From Flavobacterium praedii (GTDB lineage: Bacteria > Bacteroidota > Bacteroidia > Flavobacteriales > Flavobacteriaceae): a DNA stretch of 64,000 nucleotides. Position 1 is the stretch's first letter. Every line of letters starts with the position of its first letter. The stretch spans positions 1,947,001-2,011,000 of the forward strand of contig NZ_CP113948.1 in NCBI RefSeq assembly GCF_026810365.1, written 5' to 3'. Shown here piece after piece: positions 1 through 9,800 of the stretch. A program made the position numbers and the translations under genes. Under the pieces are notes generated by a model, which made no database searches, had not been told where the DNA came from, and saw only the letters and a program-made list of their open reading frames with translations.

Positions 1-1269
1 TGGCTTTTTGAACCCCATGTAGCCGAAGCCATTTTCGAAGATCTTGTTAAAGAAAATAATATACAAATACTTAGAAACGAATGGCTAAACAGAAAACAAA
101 AATTAGAAAAAACAGATAACACAATAACATCGTTTTATACACTAAGCGGAAAAAAGATAACCGGAAAAATTTTTATTGACGCAACCTACGAAGGTGATTT
201 AATGGCATTAGCAGGTGTTACATATCATGTGGGTCGAGAATCCAATACGGTTTATAACGAAACTTTTAATGGAGTTCAAAAAAACATTTTTCAACACAGT
301 CATAACTTTCACAAATTTCATATTGATCCTTTTCGAATTAAAGGGGATAAAAATTCAGGTTTATTACCAAAAATTGGACCAACAACTTCAGAAAAAAATG
401 GAGAAGGTGACAATCGGATTCAAGCCTATTGTTATCGATTGTGTTTAACAAAAAAAGCGAAAAATAAAATTCCGTTTGCAAAACCTACAGTTTACAATCC
501 TTTCGATTATGAACTATTAGTTCGTTTGTATAAAGCAGGATGGAATGAAACTTTTAAAAAATTTGATGCAATACCAAATCTAAAAACGGATTCTAATAAT
601 CATGGTCCTTTTAGTTTTGATAATATTGGTATGAACTATAGTTATCCCGAGGCTACTTATGAAGAGCGTAAAAAAATTGCCGAAGAACATGAATTATATC
701 AAAAAGGCTGGCTTTATTTTATTACTACTGACCCAAGAATACCTAAAAAAATACAAAATAAAATGCGACAATGGGGGTATGCAAAAGATGAATTTGTTGA
801 TAATGGAGGATTCCCTTTTCAATTATATATACGCGAATCAAGAAGAATGATTGGAGAATATATAATGACTGAACAAGATGTTTTAGGCAAAAAAAGCAAC
901 TCAAGATCCATCGGTATGGGATCCTATAGTTTAGATTCACATAATACACAACGTTTTGTTACTGAAAAAGGATTTATTGAAAATGAAGGAGATATTGGCG
1001 TACGTACCCCAGAAGCATATTCAATTGACATGGGAGCAATATTGCCCAAAAAACAGGAATGCTCTAATTTAATTGTCCCCGTTTGTCTGTCTAGTTCCCA
1101 TATAGCTTACGGAAGTATCCGTATGGAGCCTGTGTTTATGATTTTAGCAGAATCAGCCTCTCAGATCGCAAGCTTAGCTATTAAAAACAAAAGTTTTGTT
1201 CAAGACGTTTCTTATGATGAACTACAAGTGCATCTGCTTGAATCAGGACAGATATTAAATAAAAATTAA
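1..1269 (+). CDS. FAD-dependent oxidoreductase, 5' truncated by window edge
   Basis: The reading frame is open from the first base, so the gene starts outside the window; 422 codons are visible. The visible part has FIDATYEGDLMALAGV, the hallmark of the FAD_oxidored family (a Rossmann-type flavoprotein group related to FAD-dependent dehydrogenases), and later YIRESRRMIGEY and GSIRMEPVFMILAESAS, which is the usual C-terminal FAD-contacting segment. The N-terminal GxGxxG dinucleotide fold is missing only because of the window edge. In Bacteroidota such proteins are often exported and sit in polysaccharide-use loci, but no such neighbours are visible here and the substrate is unknown. The gene ends 154 bp before the next one. 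Confidence 0.85.
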   Translation, partial: WLFEPHVAEAIFEDLVKENNIQILRNEWLNRKQKLEKTDNTITSFYTLSGKKITGKIFIDATYEGDLMALAGVTYHVGRESNTVYNETFNGVQKNIFQHSHNFHKFHIDPFRIKGDKNSGLLPKIGPTTSEKNGEGDNRIQAYCYRLCLTKKAKNKIPFAKPTVYNPFDYELLVRLYKAGWNETFKKFDAIPNLKTDSNNHGPFSFDNIGMNYSYPEATYEERKKIAEEHELYQKGWLYFITTDPRIPKKIQNKMRQWGYAKDEFVDNGGFPFQLYIRESRRMIGEYIMTEQDVLGKKSNSRSIGMGSYSLDSHNTQRFVTEKGFIENEGDIGVRTPEAYSIDMGAILPKKQECSNLIVPVCLSSSHIAYGSIRMEPVFMILAESASQIASLAIKNKSFVQDVSYDELQVHLLESGQILNKN

Positions 1270-1423
1270 TTGATTTTTTAACCTAATAAACAAACCTGCT
1301 TTAAAGTTTAATTATTAGATTTTTTATAAAATTACGCCTCTTAAAAAATCTTAAATAACTTACTATAAATAGATTACACTTGTTTTTTATTATATTTACT
1401 ATGAAATAAAAAAATTAAAAAAG

Positions 1424-2041
1424 ATGAAAAAAGTAATTTTAACTATACTTTGCGGATGTTTATTTTACAATTGCAATAAAAAACCAGAAGTAACGCCAAA
1501 GATTAATAATTCTGATACTATTGTTTCTACAGAAATAAAGACAGATACTGTTCCTGCTTTTACAAAAGAACTGAGCTTAAACAAAATTTCATTCAAAATA
1601 GCGGTCACTGGAAATCAAATGACTATCACTCCTACCGGATTGTCAATAGATAATAGGCCTTTAGTGCGAAAAATTGAAGGTAAAATCACAAACGCAGAAA
1701 TAGGCGATTTGAACAGTGATACTTTTCCAGAACTTTTTGTTTACACCATTTCCGATGATAGCAACAAATATGCAAAAGCATACGGCTTTTCTGTAAATAA
1801 CGGAAAATCAGTAAGCGATATCAGCATTCCTAATATTACTGATGACCCCAAATTAAGTAAAGGTTATAGTGGACACGACGATTTTGCAATCGTAGAAGGA
1901 ATTCTAGCACAACGCTTTCCTATTTATACTGAAGAAGGGGCTACTAGCAAACCTACAGGCAAAACACGACAAATACAGTATAAACTTCGCAACGGAGAAG
2001 CCTCAAGAATTTTAGTAATAGATCAAACAATTGAATTTTAA
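1424..2041 (+). CDS. Putative lipoprotein, possible PliI-type lysozyme inhibitor
   Basis: 205 residues with a lipoprotein signal (hydrophobic stretch then FYNC, Cys17). The mature part after a Ser/Thr-rich linker contains KIEGKITNAEIGDLNSD and FPELFVYTISDD, an acidic loop followed by a beta strand, then a GYSGHDDFAIVEG segment and a C-terminal beta-rich QIQYKLRNGEASRILVI. This layout resembles the PliI family (periplasmic inhibitors of invertebrate-type lysozyme) as I remember it. The assignment rests on pattern memory only; an otherwise uncharacterised envelope lipoprotein is the alternative. It is followed 16 bp later by another exported protein on the same strand, so the two may share a transcript. 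Confidence 0.6.
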   Translation: MKKVILTILCGCLFYNCNKKPEVTPKINNSDTIVSTEIKTDTVPAFTKELSLNKISFKIAVTGNQMTITPTGLSIDNRPLVRKIEGKITNAEIGDLNSDTFPELFVYTISDDSNKYAKAYGFSVNNGKSVSDISIPNITDDPKLSKGYSGHDDFAIVEGILAQRFPIYTEEGATSKPTGKTRQIQYKLRNGEASRILVIDQTIEF

Positions 2042-2057
2042 TTTAATATTTTACAAC

Positions 2058-2558
2058 ATGAAAAAAGTCTTTTATTTAGCCGTTTTATTCCTAGGAATAA
2101 ATACATTAGCAACTGCTCAAGACGATGCGCTTAGTTCAATTAAAAAATTCTTAAAAACTACTTATCCGACAACACCTGAAGACAGCAGAAATTTTATTTA
2201 CAATGAGATAGACCTCAACGATGATGGTAAAAACGAATATGTTGTTGGTCTTATTGGTGGTGAATGGTGTGGTTCTGCAGGTTGCACAATGTTAGTCCTT
2301 ACCAATGCATTTAAACTAAATACTAAAATGACCGTGGTAGAATTCCCCATCTATATTGGAGCACCTGCATCAGCCGAAGTAACAAAAAAATATTCTAATC
2401 TTTATATCGTAAATAGAGATGGAAGTGTTGCTAAAATGGCATGGAACGGTACAAAATACCCAACTAATCCCTCTATAGCACCAAAAGTAAATAAAAAAAT
2501 TATTGAAGGTAAATACAAGTTTTTAAATGAAACAGAGTTAGCCAAAAATAAATTTTAA
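2058..2558 (+). CDS. Small exported protein with a CGSAGCT motif
   Basis: 166 residues from ATG 2058. The longer frame from 2031 overlaps the preceding gene and would place nine residues before a clean signal peptide (MKKVFYLAVLFLGINTLATAQ). The mature part contains an acidic EIDLNDDGKNEYVVGL segment, reminiscent of the Ca-binding loops in FG-GAP or VCBS-like repeats, then GEWCGSAGCTMLVL with a pair of cysteines four apart that could form a small disulfide or bind a ligand. The C-terminal MAWNGTKYPTNPS segment recurs in the next gene, making the two paralogues. The function is unknown; it probably acts in the periplasm. Confidence 0.65.
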   Translation: MKKVFYLAVLFLGINTLATAQDDALSSIKKFLKTTYPTTPEDSRNFIYNEIDLNDDGKNEYVVGLIGGEWCGSAGCTMLVLTNAFKLNTKMTVVEFPIYIGAPASAEVTKKYSNLYIVNRDGSVAKMAWNGTKYPTNPSIAPKVNKKIIEGKYKFLNETELAKNKF

Positions 2559-2570
2559 TCTTTTAAAACT

Positions 2571-3211
2571 ATGAGAAAACTATTTACATTTATTTCGCTA
2601 CTTGCTTTTTTGGGAATGAATTCCTGCAAAAATGAAGTTAAGGCTAATGAATCCATTTCAGACTCAACAGCAGTTATGATAGACACTTTACAATCCAAAA
2701 AAATGATTGATCCGGATCCAACTGATTCAATTTCTGCAGATCAGTATGGTATAAATTCATCAAATCCAAAAACTACAGAACTAGTTCGATTAACTTTAAA
2801 TAATCGCTACAAAGAAGATTTAAAGAAAAATTTTATTAATGATTTCAGCAAAAAATTTATCTTTTTTGAATATGATTTAAAAGAAGATGATAAAAATGAA
2901 ATTCTTGTAGGCTTAAGAGGCCCATACTTTTGTGGATCTGGCGGATGTACCCACCTTTTGCTCGATTACCAAGGAAATGTTATCACAACTTTTTCAGTAT
3001 CAGGAAACCCGATTATAATTGACACAAAAAAACCAATGGATGGAAAGATTTATTCATTTGGAGTGGAGGAAAAAATAGAATTGTAAAATTCGATGGAAAA
3101 ACATATCCATCTAACCCATCTACCCTACCAGAATTAAAGTTGATTCCGGGTGATGGCTTACCAAGAGCACTTGATTTTGAAAATGAACCCTATGCTTGGT
3201 TTTCATTTTAA
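2571..3211 (+). pseudogene. Lipoprotein paralogue, frameshifted in an A tract
   Basis: ATG 2571 opens a lipoprotein (signal then MNSC, Cys19) with the same core as its upstream neighbour: EYDLKEDDKNEILVGL, then YFCGSGGCTHLLL. The frame ends at TAA 3084-3086 after 171 residues. The downstream bases read in the next frame give NGWKDLFIWSGGKNRIVKF and FDGKTYPSNPS, matching the C-terminus of the upstream paralogue, and stop at TAA 3209-3211. The switch point is the seven-A run at 3026-3032: eight A (or five) would give a continuous product of about 213 residues. So this is either a real frameshift, a slippery site, or an assembly error. A good terminator follows directly after 3211, which also marks 3211 as the original gene end. 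Confidence 0.75.
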
Positions 3212-3217
3212 CACAAA

Positions 3218-3249
3218 CAAAACCTGATTGAATCAGGTTTTGTTTTTTT
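3218..3249 (+). terminator. Rho-independent terminator of the small exported-protein cluster
   Basis: Inverted repeat AAACCTGATT / AATCAGGTTT with almost no loop, followed by TTTTTTT. It sits 7 bp after the restored stop of the frameshifted gene. Confidence 0.8.
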
Positions 3250-3282
3250 GGCTTTATTCTATGATTAACAGCATTAAATTTT

Positions 3283-3441
3283 AACCATATAAGCCATATA
3301 AGTTATTTTTTACTGTGCTTTAAGCGAGCACCCTAAAGAGAATATAAGTTAAAACCCTTGATCCGACTACGAGCTTTGACTTAAATGAACTTAATTTTAT
3401 GCGCTTTCTTAAAAAAGAAAACTTATATGACTTATATGGTC
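3283..3441. repeat. Intergenic inverted-repeat element with CATATAAG arms
   Basis: The left arm (3283-3313, containing ACCATATAAGCCATATAAGT) is nearly the reverse complement of the right arm (3411-3441, containing ACTTATATGACTTATATGGT). The arms enclose about 97 bp that are non-coding and richer in GC. It fills most of the gap between a plus-strand terminator and the 3' end of selO. The arms resemble those at 32104-32188. I recall similar flanks between genes in flavobacteria, but this was not searched. Confidence 0.55.
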
Positions 3442-3514
3442 GAAAAATAGTAAACAAATGCTGTTGTTTATAGAATTAAGCGATTTTTTTTACAATTCGC
3501 AAAACAAAAACAAA

Positions 3515-5080
3515 TTAAGAACTACAGCTTAACATAGAACAGCCCACTTTATCTCTGGCCCAATCGGGTCTTTTGGCAAACCATTTTTGGCTTTCAGGTT
3601 GTTCATCATATGGTTTTTTGAGCAATTCGAAAAGTTCATTTACCAAAGAATAATCACCTTTATCTGCAGCATCAATACTCAATTGAGCCATATAATTTCG
3701 CAATACATATTTGGGATTTACCAAATTCATTTGCGCTTTTCTTTCAACATCCGTAAATGATTCTTGTTTGATTCGATCAGTATAATGATTCAACCAAGCA
3801 TACCATTTGTCCAAAACAGATTTGTTACCCTCTTTTTCATTATAAAAAGCATCTTTAATGCAATCCAAAGCAACTTCTGCGTTATCGTCTTTTTGAACAT
3901 TGCCCAGATTTCTAAAGAAAATAGTCATATCGGTTTCAATCAATTGAAGCAGTTCTGTCAGACTTTCGATTAAAATAGCATCTTCCTCAGTTTCTGTTTT
4001 TAATCCGAGTTTATTACGCATCATATTCAAATACTCCTTTTGATAATCACTGCCAAAAACATTCAAAATAGTTTCAAGAGGTTTAGCATCATTAATCAAA
4101 GGGTACAAAGCATTGGCTAATTGATACAAATTCCACAAAGCAACATCAGGTTGATTACCAAATCGGTATCTTTTATGTTGTATATCGGTTGTATTGGGAG
4201 TCCAATCGAGGTTGTAATCTTCCAACCATCCATAAGGCCCATAATCAATAGTGACACCATGAATCGACATATTATCGGTATTCATAACACCATGAACAAA
4301 ACCCACGCGTTGCCAATGCACAATCATATTTAGAGTAGTTTGAGTTACTGCTTGAAAAAAGTCTAGATATTTTTTTACACCTTCACTTTTAATATCTGGA
4401 AAATGATGTTTAATAGTATAATCGGTTAATAACTGTAGTGTACCATGATCTTTCCTGGAAGCAAACAATTCAAAATTTCCAAAACGGATAAACGAAGGTG
4501 CCACTCTACAAACAATAGCTCCTTTTTCATAAGCGGGATTTCCATTGTACATTACATCTCTTAATACTTGATCGCCAGAAAGCATTAGTGAAAGCGAACG
4601 GGTTGTTGGAACTCCCAAATAATGCATAGCTTCTGCGCACAAATGCTCGCGTATGGAGGAACGCAATACAGCAAAACCATCTGCTGTACGGGAATATGGC
4701 GTAGGACCAGCTCCTTTTAATTGCAAAGTATATAACTTATTATTATGAGTAACTTCGGTTAGATTAATGGCGCGACCGTCTCCTAATTGACCCGCCCAAT
4801 TCCCAAATTGATGCCCCGCATATGGCATAGCATACGGTTTGGTGTTTGGATAAACCGTATTCCCAGAAAAAGTATTAAAAAAATCATCCGAAAGAATATC
4901 ATCATTAGACAATCCTAAAAAATCAGCAACCTCAACAGACGCGTGAATCAAAGAAGGATTCGAAGGCTTTTTGGGTTCTACATAAGAAAAACAAGCTTGC
5001 TCAACCTGTCTCGGTATATTGTTTTCAATAGGATCAGCAGGTAATTCGGCGGTAAAATTATTTTGTATGTGAAGTTTCAT
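3515..5080 (-). CDS. selO: SelO/YdiU family protein adenylyltransferase
   Basis: Pseudokinase-fold enzyme that transfers AMP from ATP to Ser, Thr or Tyr of target proteins (AMPylation). Recognised by YAGHQFGNWAGQLGDGRA, QLKGAGPTPYSRTADG, the RSSIREHLCAEAMHYLG helix, and the NTDNMSI plus TIDYGPYG segment carrying metal-binding Asn and Asp. About 521 residues from MKLHIQNNF at 5080; the frame is open to 5143, but the additional 21 residues do not look like family sequence. The C-terminus is CSMLSCSS: the Cys three residues from the end matches the selenocysteine position of eukaryotic SelO. It is an isolated minus-strand gene. Confidence 0.93.
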   Translation of the reverse strand: MKLHIQNNFTAELPADPIENNIPRQVEQACFSYVEPKKPSNPSLIHASVEVADFLGLSNDDILSDDFFNTFSGNTVYPNTKPYAMPYAGHQFGNWAGQLGDGRAINLTEVTHNNKLYTLQLKGAGPTPYSRTADGFAVLRSSIREHLCAEAMHYLGVPTTRSLSLMLSGDQVLRDVMYNGNPAYEKGAIVCRVAPSFIRFGNFELFASRKDHGTLQLLTDYTIKHHFPDIKSEGVKKYLDFFQAVTQTTLNMIVHWQRVGFVHGVMNTDNMSIHGVTIDYGPYGWLEDYNLDWTPNTTDIQHKRYRFGNQPDVALWNLYQLANALYPLINDAKPLETILNVFGSDYQKEYLNMMRNKLGLKTETEEDAILIESLTELLQLIETDMTIFFRNLGNVQKDDNAEVALDCIKDAFYNEKEGNKSVLDKWYAWLNHYTDRIKQESFTDVERKAQMNLVNPKYVLRNYMAQLSIDAADKGDYSLVNELFELLKKPYDEQPESQKWFAKRPDWARDKVGCSMLSCSS

Positions 5081-5204
5081 TGAAAAAACGCTTTTATATA
5101 AACTAGTAATAGTCTTCGTAAAGATATTCGATACCGTAGACATAAAAGGGTTCTTATGATAATTTTAATTTATAACCTAAATCATTTTATTTATAAAAAT
5201 ATAA

Positions 5205-5236
5205 AACAAAAAAACCTGAGCTTTCACTCAGGTTCA
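5205..5236 (-). terminator. Terminator of sucC
   Basis: Stem AACCTGAG / CTCAGGTT with a 6-nt loop; on the minus strand it is followed by a T run (seven A at 5208-5214 on the plus strand). It lies 24 bp beyond the sucC stop. Confidence 0.8.
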
Positions 5237-5259
5237 AATAAATATATAAATTGTACTAA

Positions 5260-6453
5260 TTAAGAAAGCGCCGCTGTAACTTGATCTGCAGCCTCTTGAA
5301 ATTCAACAGCAGATAAAATTGGCATTCCTGAATTATCAATTAATTCTTTTGCAATTGCAGCATTTGTACCTTGTAAACGAACAATGATTGGAACATTTAT
5401 TGCATCACCCATATTTTTGTAAGCATCAACAACTCCTTGTGCTACACGGTCACAACGAACAATTCCACCAAAAATATTAATCAAAATTGCTTTTACGTTT
5501 GGATCTTTCAAGATGATACGGAAAGCAGTTTCTACACGTTTTGCATCTGCAGTTCCACCTACGTCAAGGAAGTTTGCAGGTTCAAAACCAGCATACTTAA
5601 TTAAGTCCATAGTTGCCATAGCAAGACCTGCACCATTTACCATACATCCTACAGTACCGTCAAGATCTACGTAGTTCAATCCTACTTCTTTTGCTTCAAC
5701 CTCGATTGGATTCTCCTCACGAATGTCACGCATATCAGCATATTTCTTTTGTCTGTATAAAGCATTATCATCGATATTTACTTTAGCATCTACAGCCATT
5801 ATTTTATTATCAGATGTTTTCAAAACTGGGTTGATTTCAAACATAGAAGCATCTGAACCGATGTATGCATTGTATAAAGAAGTGATAAATTGAGTCATTT
5901 CTTTAAAAGCATTTCCAGAAAGTCCTAAATTGAAAGCAATTCTTCTAGCTTGAAAACCTTGTAATCCAACAGCTGGGTCTATTTCTTCTGTAAATATTAA
6001 ATGTGGAGTATGTTCTGCCACTTCTTCAATATCCATTCCACCTTCAGTAGAATACATAATCATATTACGACCTGTAGCTCTATTCAAAAGAACAGACACA
6101 TAAAATTCTGAAGTTTCACTTTCGCCAGGATAGTAAACATCCTCAGCAATTAATACTTTGTGTACTTTTTTACCTTCAGCAGAAGTTTGAGGCGTAATCA
6201 ATTGCATACCAATGATTTGCTCTGAAATCTCCAATACTTGATCTAAGTTTTTGGCCAATTTCACACCACCACCTTTACCACGTCCACCAGCGTGTACTTG
6301 TGCTTTTACAACGTACCAACTTGTACCCGTTTCTACAGTTAATTGTTTTGCAGCAGCAACAGCTTCTACAGGGCTATTAGCCACAATTCCGCGTTGAATG
6401 CGAACTCCGTAACTTGCTAAAATTTCTTTTCCTTGATATTCGTGTATGTTCAT
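5260..6453 (-). CDS. sucC: Succinate-CoA ligase (ADP-forming) subunit beta
   Basis: 397 residues, the usual length. It forms succinyl-CoA synthetase with SucD, making ATP (or GTP) and succinate from succinyl-CoA in the TCA cycle. It starts MNIHEYQGKEILASYGV and has the ATP-grasp glycine-rich loop HAGGRGKGGGVKLA, then MFEINPVL and the CoA-ligase domain with GTVGCMVNGAGLAMATMD, FLDVGGTAD and NIFGGIVRCDRVAQG. sucD is not next to it, unlike in E. coli; scattered sucC and sucD are common in Bacteroidota. A -7 box lies 50 bp upstream and a terminator downstream, so it is probably monocistronic. Confidence 0.97.
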   Translation of the reverse strand: MNIHEYQGKEILASYGVRIQRGIVANSPVEAVAAAKQLTVETGTSWYVVKAQVHAGGRGKGGGVKLAKNLDQVLEISEQIIGMQLITPQTSAEGKKVHKVLIAEDVYYPGESETSEFYVSVLLNRATGRNMIMYSTEGGMDIEEVAEHTPHLIFTEEIDPAVGLQGFQARRIAFNLGLSGNAFKEMTQFITSLYNAYIGSDASMFEINPVLKTSDNKIMAVDAKVNIDDNALYRQKKYADMRDIREENPIEVEAKEVGLNYVDLDGTVGCMVNGAGLAMATMDLIKYAGFEPANFLDVGGTADAKRVETAFRIILKDPNVKAILINIFGGIVRCDRVAQGVVDAYKNMGDAINVPIIVRLQGTNAAIAKELIDNSGMPILSAVEFQEAADQVTAALS

Positions 6454-6502
6454 AATATAGAATTTGTCTGGATTCTGAATTTATTTCAGAATAAAAGTGG
6501 GA

Positions 6503-6510
6503 CAAAAATA
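6503..6510 (-). promoter_or_regulatory. -7 box for sucC
   Basis: CAAAAATA on the plus strand is TATTTTTG on the minus strand, matching the Bacteroidota TAnnTTTG box, 50 bp upstream of the start codon. No clear -33 TTG was found. Confidence 0.45.
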
Positions 6511-6834
6511 GCAAAATTTAATTTAATTGAAATTATTTTTAATTATAATAAAATTAATTGAGTAAAATTTAATTATTTCAACCACTCAATCGATGTAGGG
6601 AGTAAATTTTAAAAATAAAATGAAATTTTGTTATAATAATCACCTCAAAAAAGTATAGCACTATATTTATTACAAAATATGAAGGTTTTAAAATTTTGAG
6701 TTTTGTTTTTTTGACGATATATCAATTCCGAAGTGTAAAATCAATATTATTATCATTTATACATGATTTTTTTACTTTTATAGCAAAAATATAACCTAAA
6801 CGACGTATTCATTCCATATATGTTATGAAATATT

Positions 6835-6842
6835 TAATTTTG
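6835..6842 (+). promoter_or_regulatory. -7 box for gltBD
   Basis: TAATTTTG fits TAnnTTTG and ends 17 bp before the gltB ATG, which implies a very short leader. No good TTG at -33. Confidence 0.4.
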
Positions 6843-6859
6843 TAAAAAAAATATCAAGC

Positions 6860-9800
6860 ATGAGAGTTAAAGAACAAGGCCTTTATTTACCCGAATTTGA
6901 ACACGACAACTGTGGCGCCGGATTTATCTGTAATTTGAACGGAATTAAGTCTAATGACATTATCCATAAAGCTCTAGACATCCTTATAAAGTTGGAACAT
7001 CGTGGAGCAGTTAGCTCTGATGGACGAACTGGAGATGGTGCCGGAATCTTATTTGATATCCCACATGCTTTTTTTAAGAAGGTTTGTGATTTTGAAATTC
7101 CGGAAGTAAGGGAATATGCAGTAGGAATGGTTTTTATGCCTAAAAGCCAAAATCAAGTAGATTTTTGTAAAACTAGTTTTGAAAATGCAATAAAAGATCA
7201 AAACCTATCTATTTTAGGATGGAGAGACGTTCCTGTGGATGTTTCTAATTTAGGTCAAATTGCAGCAGAAAAAGAGCCAACCGTTAAACAAGTATTTGTT
7301 GGTAAAAACGGCTTGGATATTACCGAACAACAATTCAATGCCAAATTATTCTTGGCTAGGAAAATAGCAGAACATACCATTCGTAATTCTAGAACTTCGG
7401 AAAGTCATATGTTTTACTTTTCAAGTTGTTCTACTACGACTATTATATATAAAGGACTATTGATGCCAGAAGACATCAGCAGATACTATACTGATTTATT
7501 AGATAGCGATTTGGTAACCCGTTTGGCTTTGGTACACCAACGTTTCTCTACAAACACTTTCCCTTCTTGGGATTTGGCACAACCATTTAGATATATGTGT
7601 CACAATGGAGAAATTAATACTTTGAGAGGAAACGTGAGCAGAATGCGTGCTCGTGAAGAATTGATGAAAAGTGATGTTTTCGGAGAAGATTTGAAAAAAT
7701 TATTCCCAATTATATTAGAAGGAAAATCGGATTCCGCTTCTATGGATATGGTGGTTGAGTTATTATTAATGACCGGACGTTCTCTTCCGGAAGTTATGAT
7801 GATGGTCGTTCCTGAAGCATGGGAAAAACACAAAACCATGTCGGACGAAAAGAAAGCATTCTATGAATACAATGCTTGCATCATGGAACCATGGGATGGT
7901 CCTGCATCTATTCCATTTACAGATGGAAATGTAATTGGAGCATTATTAGATAGAAATGGATTGCGTCCATCTCGTTATACTTTAACTAAAAGCGGATTTG
8001 TTATCATGTCATCAGAAATTGGTGTTCTTGATATCAAACCAGAAGATGTTGTACAACACGGAAGACTCGAACCAGGAAAAATGTTCCTTGTTGATATGAA
8101 CGAAGGCCGTATTATTGAAGACGAAGAAATCAAACATTCAGTGGTGACTAAACGCCCTTATAGAGAATGGCTTGATAAAAATCTATTGCAGTTGGCTCAA
8201 ATCCCATATACCAATAATCCAATTCCAACAGAGAAAATTGATTTTGAGACCAGACAACGTTTATTCGGTTACACAATCGAGGACTTAAAAACCATTATCA
8301 ACCCAATGGCTGCCCAAGGCAATGAGGCATTGAGTTCAATGGGTAACGACACTCCTCTTGCAATATTATCAGATCAACCTCAATTATTGTACAACTACTT
8401 CAAACAATTATTTGCACAAGTTACCAATCCTCCATTGGATGGTATTCGTGAAGAAATAATTACAGATACCAGTTTGGCAATTGGAGGAGATTACAACATC
8501 TTTGACATCACTGATATTCACTGTAAAAAAATTAAAATTCAAAATCCCGTTATATCAAATGAGGATTTAGACAAAATAAGAAGCATCGACCATGCTGACT
8601 TCAAATCGGTTACTATTTCTACTTTATATAAAATAGAAAAAGGTGTTAATGGATTAGAACGTGCTTTAGAAAAATGCGTGCAAGCCACTTTCAAAGCAGT
8701 ATCAGAAGGATGTAACATTGTAATACTTTCAGACAGAGGAGTTACTAAAGAATTAGCACCAATACCTATGTTGTTGGCTACTTCTTATATTCACCACACC
8801 TTAAACATCTTAAAAGTCCGTTCTAAATTTGGAATCATAATCGAATCCGCTGAACCACGTGAACCACATCATTTTGCTTTATTATTTGGTTACGGAGCAA
8901 GTGCCATTAATCCATATATGGTTAATGAAATCATCCACAATCAAGTTAAAGAAGGATTTATAACAGGTGTAAAAGCTGATTATGCAATTACAAACTATAA
9001 TAAAGCGATTGCAAAAGGAATTCTAAAAATCATGAACAAAATTGGTATCTCTACTTTACATTCGTACAGAGCGGCACAAATTTTTGAGATTTTAGGTTTA
9101 AACAAAGCATTTACTTCAAAATATTTCCCATATACTCCGTCTAGAATTGAAGGTATTGGTCTAATGGAAATTGAAAGAGAAGTTAAGAAAAGATACCAAA
9201 ATGCTTTTCCAAAATCAGAAATTGCAAACCTACTGCCATTAGAAATTGGAGGTATTTACAGATGGAGAAGAAATGGCGAAAAACACATGTTCAATCCAAC
9301 TACCATTTCAAAACTGCAACAAGCGGTTCGATTAAATAGTCCAGAAAGTTATAAAGAATACTCTAAAATGGTAAATGATCAAAGCGAAAACTTGATGACC
9401 ATAAGAGGTTTATTCGAATTTAACAATTTGGATCCAATTTCAATTGACGAAGTAGAACCTTGGACCGAAATTGTAAAAAAATTCAAAACTGGCGCCATGT
9501 CTTATGGTTCTATCAGCCAAGAAGCACATGAAAATCTAGCAATAGCTATGAACAGAATTGGAGGTAAATCTAACTCTGGAGAAGGAGGAGAAAATCCAAA
9601 ACGTTTCCAAAAAGAATTAAATGGTGACTCTAAAAATAGCGCTATCAAACAAGTTGCTTCTGGAAGATTTGGTGTTTCTATCAACTATTTGACAAATGCT
9701 CAAGAGATTCAAATAAAAATGGCTCAAGGTGCAAAACCTGGGGAAGGCGGGCAATTACCTGGAGAAAAAGTAGTGCCTTGGATTGCTGAAACAAGAAATT

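Larger units (their letters stand above)
6454..6859. other. Divergent sucC / gltB intergenic region
   Basis: 406 bp, very AT-rich. It holds the sucC -7 box (6503-6510), a small inverted repeat ATTGAGT (6557-6563) / ACTCAAT (6584-6590), and a gltB -7 box (6835-6842). No coding frame or larger structure was seen. Confidence 0.5.

Noticed and set aside
215-448. Open frame of 77 codons on the plus strand
   Set aside because: It lies inside the FAD-oxidoreductase frame and has no family features.
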